Notes under the pieces: model-generated
Told to the model about the DNA's origin: nothing
The model's database searches: none
Seen by the model: only the letters and a program-made list of their open reading frames with translations
Source of the DNA: Alectoria sarmentosa
Lineage: Eukaryota; Ascomycota; Lecanoromycetes; Lecanorales; Parmeliaceae
NCBI GenBank assembly: GCA_009733775.1
Contig: WOGZ01000007.1
Coordinates: forward strand, 62,001 to 126,000
DNA: 64,000 nt
Reading direction: 5' to 3'
Shown: positions 47,804-59,258 of the stretch, in pieces
Position numbering within the stretch: the first letter of the stretch is position 1
Layout of the letters: the number at the start of each line of letters is the position of its first letter
Translations under genes and position numbers: made by a program

Positions 47804-49030
47804 ATGGCAGCTCAAGTTGCCCTTCCCATCGTTCACTCCCCTAACAAACCCACCCATCCATCCATAAGTCTTCCATCCACTTTCAAGATCGATTCTCAAG
47901 ACAACAGGCTTGAGCAAAAGACGAACACACCCACAGACACTTCAGCAGTTCAGCCACCACCGCTGGGGGTGCTGGCGAACTTTACCGGAACCTTTGCTGG
48001 CACCGGCTTCAATTCAATATTTCGCCCGGACAACGGGCAGACCTTCCCCAACATAACTAGCGACAATGTTCTGGAACTCAATCTTACAACGGAAACGCTG
48101 TCCTTCTCCCCCAGCATTGGCAATGTGCCCAATCGCGGGTCAGGGACGCAGAGTGACATCTTTCTCAACGGCGTGCCCTACGTGCAGGCCATCAACGATG
48201 TGAGCAATACTGCCACTGGAAAGGCTGATGCCAAACCTTCCGCCATTCACTTCGAGCCCGGGCTATGGATGCATGTGCCGGCGACGAAGAGCGACCCGGT
48301 GCTAGGTGAATCGCTCGTGCGTATGGGATCCATACCCCATGGCACGACGATCAACGCCCAATGCCTAGCGCCAACCTCCAGCATCGCCGGTCCACCCACC
48401 ATCGCGCCGGTGGACATGACTCCGTTTTTGATCGGCACCAGCAACAAGATCCCGTTCCCCAGCCAAACCGCATCCAACGAAAATACCCCAAGACTGCCGC
48501 AGGACCTGACCAAATTCATTGCGGCAGGCACGATCACCCAGGCCGTACTGACAGATCCGAACACCGTATTGCGCAATGCCATCGACGGACAGAAAATCAC
48601 CAAGACGACGGTTTTTACCGTCTCCACGGCACCCACAACCCCCGAATTGGGCGGTGGAACCGCCAACATCGCTTTCCTCCTCGGCGCCGCAGGGGCCAAC
48701 CCAGCGCCGAACGCAGATGCCATCCAGATGTCGGCCACCTTCTGGATCGAGGAGGTGCAGCACAAGATCGTAGTTCCGGTGCACAAGCCCGGGGAGCCGC
48801 CCTTGAAAATTGCTGCCCCCGCCCCTCATCCGGGCGCGCAGGTACCAACCTTCTTGGTCGATCCGCCGCATGAAATCACCGCGCCCAAGACGATTAGCGT
48901 CACCTCTACCCAAATCCAGTATTCACAAGAGGTGATACTCAACTTCGCCGGTCTGAGCTGGCCGCATATATCGTGCGCCACACTGATTCCAGAGAAGGAG
49001 CTGCCAGTCCCAGTCTCAGCCTTCGACTAG
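47804..49030 (+). CDS. Conserved protein with a possible nitrobindin/lipocalin-like N-terminal barrel
   Basis: A single exon of 408 residues starts at ATG 47804. After a polar N-terminus, LGVLANFTGTFAGTGFNSIF and FEPGLWMHVPAT with VRMGSIPHGTTINAQ recall the strand pattern of nitrobindin/THAP4-type heme-binding barrels, a tentative resemblance only. The middle has VPYVQAINDVSN. The C-terminal third is proline-rich and includes LGGGTANIAFLLGAAGANP and MSATFWIEEVQHKIVVPV, ending in an Asp-rich-free tail LPVPVSAFD. No signal peptide, membrane helix or catalytic motif is obvious. Base composition is clearly more GC-rich than the flanking AT-rich blocks, and the frame is unbroken over 1.2 kb, so it is probably functional. 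The role is unknown. Confidence 0.75.
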   Translation: MAAQVALPIVHSPNKPTHPSISLPSTFKIDSQDNRLEQKTNTPTDTSAVQPPPLGVLANFTGTFAGTGFNSIFRPDNGQTFPNITSDNVLELNLTTETLSFSPSIGNVPNRGSGTQSDIFLNGVPYVQAINDVSNTATGKADAKPSAIHFEPGLWMHVPATKSDPVLGESLVRMGSIPHGTTINAQCLAPTSSIAGPPTIAPVDMTPFLIGTSNKIPFPSQTASNENTPRLPQDLTKFIAAGTITQAVLTDPNTVLRNAIDGQKITKTTVFTVSTAPTTPELGGGTANIAFLLGAAGANPAPNADAIQMSATFWIEEVQHKIVVPVHKPGEPPLKIAAPAPHPGAQVPTFLVDPPHEITAPKTISVTSTQIQYSQEVILNFAGLSWPHISCATLIPEKELPVPVSAFD

Positions 49031-50796
49031 TCGTCCTCGTACCCGTATGTGAATAGGGGTCAGCTTGTTTTCAGAATTGGCGTGCATTTTGCGTCAGCTT
49101 GGAATTATCCTGGCTTCTTGCATCTAAACGTAGCTCCCACTCGCTAATCGAGTATATGTTGCGGTACCTTCCTTAGCAATGTTACGTGCTTGAGACAGTT
49201 CGATCTCGGGCTTCAAGGATGCAGCTCGTGCCAGTGTTACCATCATGTTGAGAATTTTGACGGGAGATATGGCGTTGATGATTGGAAGGCTTGCTTTCTT
49301 CATGGTCAAAAGTTATGCAGGAAAATGTTCTATATGCTGAAAACAAGGTTTCACCAATCAAATTTTCAGATTCCACGATTTTTGAGCTAAAACCTATCTT
49401 ATTTCTTCATTTTCGATTTAAACGCGGGTACGTTTCAAAGAAGCTTCATCATAAGGCTGAACCTCGAACATCAACTTTTTAAATTTTACTCTTTTTATTC
49501 CTTTCGTGTCACGTATAATATGATGATATAATAAACAAATAAAATTATAAATTAGAATACGCGCTTTCGAATAATGTTATTTTTATAACATTTGATCAAG
49601 TTTTTCGAACTTTTATCCTAGATGAGATCTTTTTTTTAAACTCTCTTTTTTCTTCGAAGCTTTTTGAGGGCTTTTCGAGAGTTTTTGTCGGAGGGGCTGT
49701 CGAAGCAAGCTCGAAGTCTCATGCATTATACATTATTATCACATATCATGATTTCGGGCTTGCGAGGATAATCCCTTCGGCAGGAGCTCTCGGAGAGCAG
49801 TCGGACAGCCCCCGGAGGGAAAGGGGTGTTCCGGGGGTCTCCCTCGAGCGTAAAAAGAATAAGTACTAAACTATTGTAGAGTAATTGTAACAGAGATCTT
49901 CCAAGTTTTTCACTATTGGGAAGCCCGCGCCCTCAGCACATATTTATTAAAGGACTCGTATCTCTCGATCGAGGTAGTCATGTGTTGTACTATATCAACG
50001 ATAGTAGTCTGAGGGTTTATAGTAATGTGGGACTAGTAGTAGATATATAGCAAATCTATGATGAAATCATAATGGCACCAAACTAAGATGCAAGGCTAAA
50101 GCACCTTCCTTTACACCAATGGAATGCCGCCTTGGCGAGCTAGCTGAGTTTTTTGTCAGCCGCGAACATAAGTATAATACAGACCGCGACAGGGCTCTGA
50201 CTTATCTCTTTCTCGAGTGGGAGCCAAGAGCTCCAGAGAATCATGATGTGAAACTGTCTCTGCGCCGTTGATGCGGCATTTACACTTGATACTTTGATGA
50301 ATGAAATGTGAAAGCTATCCAATAGGTATTCGCCGTTGAGCTTCGAACGGATTCGATGATTACCCCTGAGCTGTGCCTGATTACTGAGGCGCGGTATATG
50401 GAAAGCACGGCTCACTTCCCTTGTCAATTAATACCGAATTCTTCCCTGAATATAGCAAAAGAAATGCATCCTTCAGCCTTCCTCAGCGTCAACAAAAGCC
50501 GAGATGGGTGGTCAGCCACCACCCTAGCTTATACAACCTCACCAGAGAATACCCATTCTTTGGCCGAGATTGAATTGAGGGGACGCACCTTTCATGCAGT
50601 CAGATTCTCACGTTCTCCAAAGCAGTGGGCTTATCTTGAACGGATCTCCCTGCTTCCTCGAAATCATCGCCGCACTTCAGTGAAAGAAGGTTCAAGTAAA
50701 ATTGCAACCTGAGGCTTACTTCCGTTTCCCTTTTCTCTATTCTAGGTCATATCGCAGCCTCTCTACTTATTGACTCATGCACACTTGGGACCAGCG
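49031..50796. other. AT-rich and repetitive intergenic DNA, no gene recognised
   Basis: The part at 49490-49720 is AT-rich. Around 49694 and 49801 the strings GGAGGGGCTGTCGA and TCGGACAGCCCCC face each other as an imperfect inverted repeat, perhaps the edge of an old element. A frame of 118 codons at 50356-50712 just upstream of the membrane protein gene resembles nothing I know. Confidence 0.4.
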
Positions 50797-51427
50797 ATGT
50801 TTGAGCAGATCATCTGCAGCATACCTCAGCTACTACTTATGACTGCCATGTCGGCAGTAAATTTGAGTCAGTCTTTCTATACCAGTTCGACATTCAGCTT
50901 CCAGGGCGCACTTTTTGCCTATCAATATCTTTTGGTTGCGCCCGGAATCGAATTTGATGACAGTGTCCTTTTCTCTGCCGGCTGCCATGTCGACAACTCA
51001 TCGAACTGCACAGCCGCTTGTCAAAACGCTAGCTTGATCTGTTGGATTTGATGAAGGAGGATTGATTTTCTTTTCTATGAAGCACTGTGAAGGCTACTTA
51101 TACTAGCAAAAAGACGCTAGTACCATGACACAGGCATATGACATTTGCCACTGAGGGGTAGTGCAGCATCAGATTCCAACACACCCCCATGATGCAGCAC
51201 TACTACCACACCCCCATGGTGCAGCATGGCCACACCTGTGATCCTTTGATCCTTTGATCCTTGATGAATTGCTGTGACACGAGCACAGAACCGATTTTTC
51301 CTTTCGAAGTTGCTCAATAAAGAGATCGAATATGACTGCCTTGTAGCAGGCTCACTGTATCGAAATTGATGAATGTGTAAAGTATTGATAAGTTGATGAC
51401 TCGATGATTCTCTGCCTGCACTGGCCA

Positions 51428-51745
51428 TTACTTGGGCATTGGCGACTGATGGATCGTTTCGAATCTGAATTGATAGTGGAAATTGTAGTTTGTAATTGTA
51501 GTTTCTTCTGACTCGTACACCTGTTGAGTGTACTTCCAAAGCTTCTTTGACCGTAGTTTTGCACGGATATCCACGAACCAGGTACTGAAATTCTTCTCAG
51601 TAAGGACTTCGATTCGGGATTCTGATTTTTGAGTAATAAACATAGTTGATAAGATAGTAGACAGGATAGTAGACAGGATAGTAGACAAGATAGTAGACAA
51701 GATAATAGACAATGTAGTAGTAACTAAGTCACGGAGTTGCCACAA
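51428..51745 (-). CDS. Truncated gag-like frame inside the LTR element
   Basis: A frame of up to 105 residues contains IEVLTEKNFSTWFVDIRAKL and RSKKLWKYTQ, the pattern (LxxxNFxxWxxxIxxxLxxKxLW) that opens copia-type gag proteins (the UBN2/DUF4219 region). It ends soon after, without the nucleocapsid zinc knuckle. The N-terminal part is a low-complexity STILSTIL stretch encoded by the 15-bp minisatellite at 51655-51720. It is unlikely to support retrotransposition by itself. Confidence 0.6.
   Translation of the reverse strand: MWQLRDLVTTTLSIILSTILSTILSTILSTILSTMFITQKSESRIEVLTEKNFSTWFVDIRAKLRSKKLWKYTQQVYESEETTITNYNFHYQFRFETIHQSPMPK
51655..51720. repeat. 15-bp minisatellite inside the LTR element
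   Basis: Units of GATAGTAGACAGGATA type recur four to five times with single-base changes (AGACAGG or AGACAAG). On the minus strand they encode repeated STILSTIL. The array probably arose by slippage within the element. Confidence 0.8.
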
Positions 51746-53672
51746 CTGTGCTGAACTTAGGAATCAAATGATTGACTGTGTGTGCGTGCGTAGCGGTTGC
51801 ACGAGGGCCTCATAACCTGTTGGATTTGATGAAGGAGGATTGATTTTCTTTTCTATGAAGCACTGTGAAGGCTACTTATACTAGCAAAAAGACGCTAGTA
51901 CCATGACACAGGCATATGACATTTGCCACTGAGGGGTAGTGCAGCATCAGATTCCAACATGATCTTTACGAACCCTTATACGATGCAAAATTGTATGGTC
52001 CTGGCCTCCTTCGGTCCTACTGAGTTTAATGCCAGTAGCTCGGTGACCTCTTTGCATAATTAGACGTTCAGCCCGCAATCGGTGAAATTGGCTAGCAACT
52101 TCTCAGTCGATCTTGCGGACCCCGGGTTCCCAAATCTAGCCCTACGTGTGAATAAGACGATCTCCCAATGCTTACAGCAGTACTGTAGCAACAGTAATGA
52201 TTGTGGGGTTGGCGTCGACTTTTGCAATTCGGCTTTTTATTATACAGGAAATGAGAATTATGTTGGTGGCTACTGTTACCCTGATATCTGCTTGGGCAAC
52301 GGGTCATCCTCCCTCAATCCAGATATTGGTGGCATTGGAGTATGGCGACATTCCTTTCACATCAATTTGATAGCGCTTACTAAAGTTGAATAGGTGTACA
52401 TCTCTTACTGGACGCAAACTGGTATTGCTACTATTCTGTTCATTCTGCTAAAGTTGTGCGATGCACTTCTCTATCGTATCTGCCTTTTCGCCTACGGTAT
52501 TCTCTGGCCCTGGTGGTTTCTCTGGCCCTTAGGACTGGAGACGATCAAGGAGACGGCCAATAAAGCGCAGACATCGTTACGCCGGTACAAACCTGCGATT
52601 CAGTCTGCGACAGTCGAATTTCATAAAGCCCAGTGCTTTTTCATGCTCGCCATAGGAGTTGCAGGTCAGATAGTCCTTCGCCGGGGATCCTTAGAGGATG
52701 GATCCTTACAGTCGATTATCAACTACACACTTGTCGGCATCGTTTCGATGAATGGCGTCTTACCAGTCACCCTCACGCTTCTGTCCCTACACACAGTCCA
52801 AATGCATTCCTGGTATCTATTGATTCTGTCGACATGCACCGTCCTGCTGTCAACAGTCACATTCTTCATGAGCGGCAAATTCACCCCTTCTGCGCAATAT
52901 CTCGGGAAAATCCAAGCTGCCACGAATGACAAATACTCGAATTGCGGATTCAAATATCCCTCCAACTTTTGCCTGAGCGAGGGGTACACATTTTCATCTA
53001 CGACAAGTGGTGCTGGTGGTGACGAAAGCTGGGCTGTAATTTTCTCGCTTGTCATTCTCGGGCTTCTCATCCTGGACCACGTTGGATTGCAAGAGGTCCC
53101 GATAGTTCAACGGTTCTTCAGATGGTTCTTTAGCCGAGTTGAGTCTTTGCTAAAGCTAAAACCGCCGACCGAACTCAAGCACTCCCGACTGCAGAGGGCA
53201 TTCGGGAATAAAACCGCTCTAGATCACATGAATGCCCTAATCAGCTTTCTCTATCTGTTTATCTGGGTCTGGTATGCTACAAATATAGTTTTTTTCCTCT
53301 TCGACCTCGGGTCTTTCAGTCCGGTAGGAGATTGGACCTTTGGCCAAGTTGTCGCTATCACGGTCTGGGCAGCCCCAGTTTTCGAATTCGTGAAGCTGTT
53401 AGTCCGTAAGTGAAATAGCTCCACTATAAGACCCACAAAACTGACAAACTAAAACAGAGGGACTAAAAGCTGGTCTGGACTACCGCACTCCATTCCCCTA
53501 CAAAATCATAAATTCAGATAAACCCGACGAAGAGCCCGATACAGATATCGAGAATACTACGTTCAAGTGGACGCACCCTGTCAGAAGTGGTCGAGGTATT
53601 CTGAAGCGGAAGCTGAAAGAGTACCTTATACCTTCTGGAACCCCGCCTGAAGAGGTCTTCAAGATATTTTGA

Positions 53673-55833
53673 GAACAAGATTCAACATACCAAATCGTCG
53701 GCAGGTTATAGAGCAATTTTATTCGAACTTGTAAGTCACGCCCTTGCCTTCCCAGCCGATTTGACGGCAATGAACCCTTCGGCCGATGGTGCACTACTAT
53801 GTGTAACTAATAGAGCTCTCTGTCTGACGTATAGATATCACACCTCCAGACTCAACCCTTACAACTCATCGACTCCCGCTATGGATTACTGCCTACACGT
53901 GAGCTCAGGATTAGCTATCTGACTGGGAGATGTCCATTTTACATTTTTGTTGTAAATTTTGAGGCCTTTATTTCCCAAGTATTGACCCTGCATTCTACGA
54001 GACTCCAAGACTGATATACTTCTAGATGGAGAAGCTTAAAGATAGACTATAGTTATATACCTACTCTAAGATCGTCAAATAAGTATTGCAGAGTCTCCCC
54101 CGAGCCAAGCGTAGAAAATGAAACCCCTGACTCCCCTTTTCGAAGCAGCTCACGCCGTTGGAGGCACAAAGATTGATGGATAGCAGATGAATGCAAAGTA
54201 CTCCAGATGATGAGCAGTCTCGGTATCTCTGTTAGTCGGAATACCCCATCAAAACCCTCCCACCAAGATCTCCAATCCAAATCGCAACCCACCCCCATCG
54301 TCGCCCATTCAAGTCAGCACTTCTGTAAATTACTCATATATCAACAACGCCGAAAGTCATCTACGCCGTATACTCCAACACGTCGCTTTATCCGATAACG
54401 ATCTCCTGGTGAGCTCTTCTACTGCGTTTTCATGATTGTGACCACGTCAAAAACCACCAGACTTTCAATGATCTCGGACTAGACGGTCATAGGATAATCG
54501 TACTGGTAACTATATAACCGCTCTTGCAAACGCGAAGCTTGCTGAAGGAAGTGTGAGCTTCCCTCCTCATCATCGGTCCATTAATCACATGTTGAGAATC
54601 GAAGAACAGTAAATCCAGCTTCTTACGCGATATTCTCTTAAGATGTTCAGAACACGGCGATATACTTGAACTCTGGGCAGCAAAAACGAAGATTGCAAAT
54701 TGAAATGCAGCATACAAAGCACGTCGATTAGATGGCCTCCTGGCATCAAACCCGTAGAGTATTGGGTTTTGTATGACTATCTAATTCTGCAGAAGCAGAA
54801 GCTTAGCTGGAGCCTATGGCCCTGTTCACCGATCATTCATTCATAAGCCTTGATTTTTTCCCGTAGGCATAACGAGTGCGAAATACCCAGCTCTCCCCGT
54901 CGTTGAAACGCTGAATCCAATAAATAGCCCTTAAGTATCATCTATGATCACTTGGATCCCCGTACAAAAAGCAACAACATTTCCATCGTCCTCACACCCT
55001 TCAAAAACTCTCCAGCTTCAACTCCGTACGTGTCCCTTTCACTCATTGACTCACATCTTCTTCCCTTCTTCCCTCCATCCCTCGTTCACAAGACTCTCCT
55101 TCGTACTGCACCATCTCAACCGAACCCCTTAATCACTGCTCTTCATCAGCCTCTCCTCCCCCTTCCCTCGAACCCAATCCACAACTCCACCACCTCAGCC
55201 CCTTCCCTTTCTTCCCCAAATTCCTCACCCAAATTCCTCAGTCTGAGCGGGCAACTACATCATAAGGGCAGCCAATGTATGTAGATAGATTCAACAGTCT
55301 GCCACTGCTTTTTTCCTATGGTTTGTTTCTCGATATGTGCCATGGGGGATCTCACGCGCGCTGCTGTTCTGGCTGTTTTGGAGAATCGAGCCTTCTGTTA
55401 GGTTAGAGTGGGGGGGGGGGGGGGGAAAACGGAGGGCATGATCAAGACCTTTCTTTGGGAGTTGGACTAGGTCTGTCTCGCTGGATATGAAAGCGGTGTC
55501 ACGCTGATCCTGATCGTACTGCTATGTGCGATAGACGGACGGGCTCTTGGCGATATTTTTCGTGGAATGAGGTTGGAATGCGGATTCTGCTCTTTACCTC
55601 GTCGGCGTGGGCACCTGTCATCGGGTCATTGCTAATGACGACCGTTCAACGGGAAATGAAGTCTCCTGGAAGCTGGAAGGCAACATCACGATATGTCCAA
55701 CCACAAGTGCTAATGGTCATGGCATTCATCGAGATCAAGTGCTAGCTGGAGTATACAAGTACACGTAAATAGAGATCAAGTATCCAGACCCAGAAATCAT
55801 GCAATAACTTTCATTCGACTTCTCATCGTAATA
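53673..55833. other. No gene recognised; poly-G run at 55410-55425
   Basis: About 2.2 kb lie between the disrupted membrane gene and the 3' end of the aldehyde dehydrogenase. Only short frames occur, including a C-rich low-complexity frame at 54952-55284. A run of 16 G is present at 55410-55425 and may be a sequencing-sensitive spot. Confidence 0.5.
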
Positions 55834-57601
55834 TTAACCGAAAAGAGCATCACCAATACGAATCGCCACCGTCTTCGTCTGAGTATAACTCGACAATGCA
55901 GCCTCACCCAGCTCTCGTCCAATCCCGCTCTCTTTGTAACCACCGAATGGTAAAGTGTGATGTAGCATGTTATACTGGTTCACCCAGACGGTTCCGGCTC
56001 TCAAGTTGTTGCTGACTCTGATGGCGGTGTTGAGGCTGGAAGTGTGGACGGCGGAGGCGAGACCGTAGGTTGAGGAGTTGCCGAGACGGATGCCGTCTTC
56101 TTCGGTCGTGAATTTGGAGATTGAGCAGACGGGACCAAAGATCTCTTCTTGCATTATCTTCATGTCTTCAGAAACACCGGAGAAGATGGTTGGTTGGATG
56201 AAGTAGCCTTCTTTGCCGTGGCGTTCACCACCGATTTCGATTTTGGCACCCTCTTTCTTACCGGCATCAATGTACCTGTATTCCTGTCAGTTTTTATACT
56301 GATTTGAAGCTGGGCATAGATGAGAATCACCCCATGATACGGTCGAATTGCACCTGGGAGACCTGAGGACCCTGGAACGTGTCTGCACCGAAGGGGTCAC
56401 CAACAACGTTCTTCTGTGCCCTAGCCTTAAAAGTCTCGATAAACTTGTCATAGATACCCTCTTGAACGTAGACTCTGGATCCAGCACAACAGCACTGGCC
56501 ATGGTTGTAGTAAATCCCAAAGTTGACCCAAGAGATTGCATTATCGATATCCGCATCGTTGAACACGATATTTGGGCTTTTGCCACCAAGCTCCAGTGTA
56601 ACCTTCTTCAAGTTCGAACCGGCAGCCGCTTTCATGATTTGTCGACCAACGACAGTAGATCCGGTGAAAGCGATCTTGTCAACGTCCATGTGGGCGGAGA
56701 GAGCAGCACCTGCAATCTTGCCGAAGCCGGAGATGATGTTGATGACACCGGGAGGGAAACCAGCCTCTTTGACAAGTTTGGCGGCGTAGAGAGCGCTGAG
56801 AGGTGTTTGTTCGGCCGACTTGAGAATGACGACGTTGCCGCAGGCGATGGCTGGGCCGATTTTCCAGGACCACATAAGAAGGGGGAAGTTCCATGGGATG
56901 ATTTGCGCACAGACACCGAGCTAGACCCGCTTCCGTCAGTTCGAATTCCAGCACGGAGAGGATAGGGTGGACAAACAGGTTCCTGCCTGGTGTAGTTGAA
57001 AGTCTCAGGGTTCATCTCAATGACCTTGCCGTGGATCTTGTCTGCCCAGCCGCCATAATACCTGAGGCAGCCTGCACACAAACTGATATCGATCTTGGCC
57101 ATACTGAACGCTTTGCCATTATCTAGGGATTCAATTGATGCAAGGAGGTCCGAGTTCTCTTCGAATAGATCTGCCAGCTTCACGAGATATCGTCCTCGCT
57201 GGTCTGGGGTGACGTGCCTCCACGTATTCTCGAAGGTCTTGCGGGCGACGGAAACGGCGTGGTCGACATCTTTTTCCGTGGCTTCATGGACTTCGCAGAT
57301 GGGTTTCTCGGTTGTGGGGTTGATGGTCTCAAAGGTCTTGCCATCTTGGCCTTTGATGAACTCGTTATTGATGAAGCTGCAATTACTTAGGTCAGCCCTG
57401 CGGTTCGGAACGTGGGGGCGGCAAGATGTCATAGGATAAGGTGCGGGGTAAAGGCGATAGCGAGCAGGACCAGGGAGTCGCCGTTGCCAACCATGCAGTT
57501 CTTTGAGTTTGAGAAATTGAGAAAGATGGAGAAACTCACAGTCCAGTGGGTTGCTCGTATTTGCCTGTTGCAGGAGTCTCTAGAGTTACCGAGACAGACA
57601 T
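55834..57601 (-). CDS. NAD(P)-dependent aldehyde dehydrogenase
   Basis: Four exons on the minus strand (57601-57540, 57376-56977, 56920-56331, 56275-55834) encode 497 residues, the standard length for the ALDH1/2-like class. The NAD-binding part has IIPWNFPLLMWSWKIGPAIA and FTGSTVVGRQIM. The catalytic base is Glu264 in LELGGKSP, and the nucleophile is the middle Cys (about 298) of NHGQCCCAGSR. EEIFGPVCSISKF and PFGGYKESGIGRELGE are C-terminal signatures. Introns are 163, 56 and 55 nt. It would oxidise aldehydes to acids, for example acetaldehyde to acetate in the cytosol (aldA-like), since no mitochondrial presequence is visible (start MSVSVTLETPATGKYEQPTG). Its upstream region carries a palindrome of stress-element type at 57920. 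Confidence 0.95.
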
Positions 57602-57919
57602 TTTGGATGAGGGTTGTAAATGTTCTTGGTGAAGATATGGAAGGGCGTGAATCAGCAGTGTCTTACAACGCACGTGATTGTAAAGTGTGCAAGGGTAGAA
57701 GTTGGAGGAAGAGGAGTTGTGAGTATCTGACGTGGAAATATATACAGAGGAATGTCGCGGCAATGGAGCTTTAATGCCCGGATGGAAGACTTACTCCGCA
57801 AAAAGTCATTTATAGCGAAGAAGAAGAACAACCCCACATCAGCCTACACTAAATGCAAACATAACGTCATTCTCGACTGCCGACTTTGGATTCAGTACTC
57901 ATTCAGCGAGTTGAATCAC

Positions 57920-57941
57920 GATGAGGGGCCTACCCCTCATC
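57920..57941. promoter_or_regulatory. Perfect inverted repeat of stress-response-element type
   Basis: GATGAGGGG and CCCCTCATC, separated by CCTA, form a perfect 9-bp inverted repeat about 320 bp upstream of the aldehyde dehydrogenase start. Each arm contains AGGGG, the core bound by Msn2/4-type C2H2 zinc fingers in yeasts and by related factors in filamentous fungi. Function is inferred from sequence alone. Confidence 0.45.
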
Positions 57942-59258
57942 CGACACGTTCTTAGATTGGCATCGATGCACCTTGGTCCGCGAATTGGACGTAAGTCTGT
58001 AACAATCTAGATCTTCCCATCATCCCAACCTGACTCGTTACACACCATCCCAGGGTCGACTTGTGCCCGAAAGACACGTGAGTGGAGCGAATGTGGAAAG
58101 ATCGTCGTTGAAGGGTACAGTATTTGTACTGATGGATATGCAGGCCTCGCAGCGTAGATCTCCATCACACATATCAGGTTCTACTCTCCCCACTGAAAGC
58201 ACGCATACAGGTCACTCGACGGTCAGGGCAAAGAATCGAGGTAAAGGAGAGTTTGGCCAATTTTGAGACAGCTAGAGGTATCCCTTCGCACGAAGGGAGA
58301 CTCGGACACGGCCCCAGATTTCGCTAAGGCGGGAACTACCATTAAGTTTCAGGATCAAAGATGGAGGGTGAACGGAACGCGTGAGGTACCTACGTAGAAT
58401 TAGTAGTCTGAACGGTCTGGCCTCGTGCCCTCCTATGTCGTGCATCTCCTTCATCTTGGCATTGGATATAGCCGGCCATACGGAGGTCTGCAGTAAAGGT
58501 CATAGACAGCGCTATTAGCAGCCCTCGCCTCGTACTTACCTTACGCTTGAGGCAAAATTTATTTTGAAGAAAAGGCCGATCAAATCATGCAGCACGCTAA
58601 CATGATCACGTGATCTGGTGCCAAGACGTGGAAGCTTGGCACTGGCCAACCTACGTGAATTACTTAAGTACCTACGGAGTACTGAACACCAATCTAGAGT
58701 ACCTTAGTCTCTGATTGAATAAAGCGTAATGTTTTTCCCGCCTCGCACTTAGCTGAGCTAACTGCGTGGCACGATTTACGGAATATCAGGAAAATCATCT
58801 AAATTTCCCAATATCCCTCCCTGTTTCTTTTTCACATTGAACGTTTCATTTTAAATGATATCTTACGCGGATCATTTTTTTCTTTATATCTTGAGTTACA
58901 TAATTTTATTTCTTTTATGCCTCACTCATCAATCGCGATTGAAAATCACGATCGAGGTTTAATATTTGACAGCCGTCTCGGGCAATCTTCCGAGTTAGGT
59001 AGGTGAGACCGTGAGAAAGAAAAAGCCCTTCCGCACTTGTCACACCTGCCCCACCATGAGCTCCCAGCTCTGGCGGTGAGGTACAACAGCACCTCATGTC
59101 TCCGACGGTAAATTCAACGCTCCTTGACGTCACGTACGGATCAACCTACAACCTCCTCGCATTCATAACCCTCTCGTGTCTCCTCTTTCTTTCATTCACT
59201 CATAGACCTTCTTTATGTTGTAGATGCTTCCGTCTTGCTATTCCTTCTTGCTTGCCAA
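57942..59258. other. Divergent intergenic region, no gene recognised
   Basis: This region separates the divergently oriented aldehyde dehydrogenase and S28 peptidase genes and should contain both promoters. A TC-rich stretch lies just before the peptidase start (59160-59200). No coding frame is convincing. Confidence 0.5.

Larger units (their letters stand above)
51040..51959 (-). mobile_element. Non-autonomous copia-type LTR element (TRIM-like)
   Basis: Two direct repeats of 142 bp (51040-51181 and 51818-51959) begin TGTTGGA and end TCCAACA, and I find no mismatch between them. They are flanked by a perfect 5-bp target duplication, TGATC, at 51035-51039 and 51960-51964. The 636-bp interior lacks protease, integrase and reverse transcriptase. 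Read on the minus strand, the base after the right LTR starts GGTTATGAGGCCC (51817-51805), resembling the half-tRNA initiator-Met primer site used by copia elements. Next to the left LTR, ATGGGGGTGT could be the polypurine tract. A minus-strand frame retains a copia gag start. The identical LTRs imply a very recent insertion, mobilised by proteins from another copy. Confidence 0.93.
50797..53672 (+). pseudogene. Multi-pass membrane protein gene split by an LTR element
   Basis: Starting at ATG 50797, a signal-like N-terminus (MFEQIICSIPQLLLMTAMSA) leads to a Cys- and Asn-glycosylation-rich ectodomain. The frame is interrupted after NASLI at 51039. Deleting the 920-bp element plus one TGATC copy continues it exactly as FTNPYTMQNCMVLASFGP. 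An additional TAG at 52061 sits in frame between SLHN and TFSPQSVK. CLQQYCSNSNDCGVGVDFCN follows. Introns at 52340-52393 (54 nt) and 53406-53457 (52 nt) connect the ectodomain to about six hydrophobic helices (TGIATILFILLKLCDALLYR; VGIVSMNGVLPVTLTLLSLH) and a polar tail ending at 53672. The family is an uncharacterised fungal membrane protein type, perhaps a surface receptor; this is inference from topology only. Two lesions make it non-functional. Confidence 0.75.

Noticed and set aside
48247..48913. Overlapping minus-strand frames inside the 408-residue gene
   Set aside because: GC-rich antisense shadows. The plus-strand protein has the better composition and start.
55410..55425. Poly-G run as a quadruplex regulator
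   Set aside because: A single uninterrupted G run near no recognised promoter; homopolymer artefact is equally likely.
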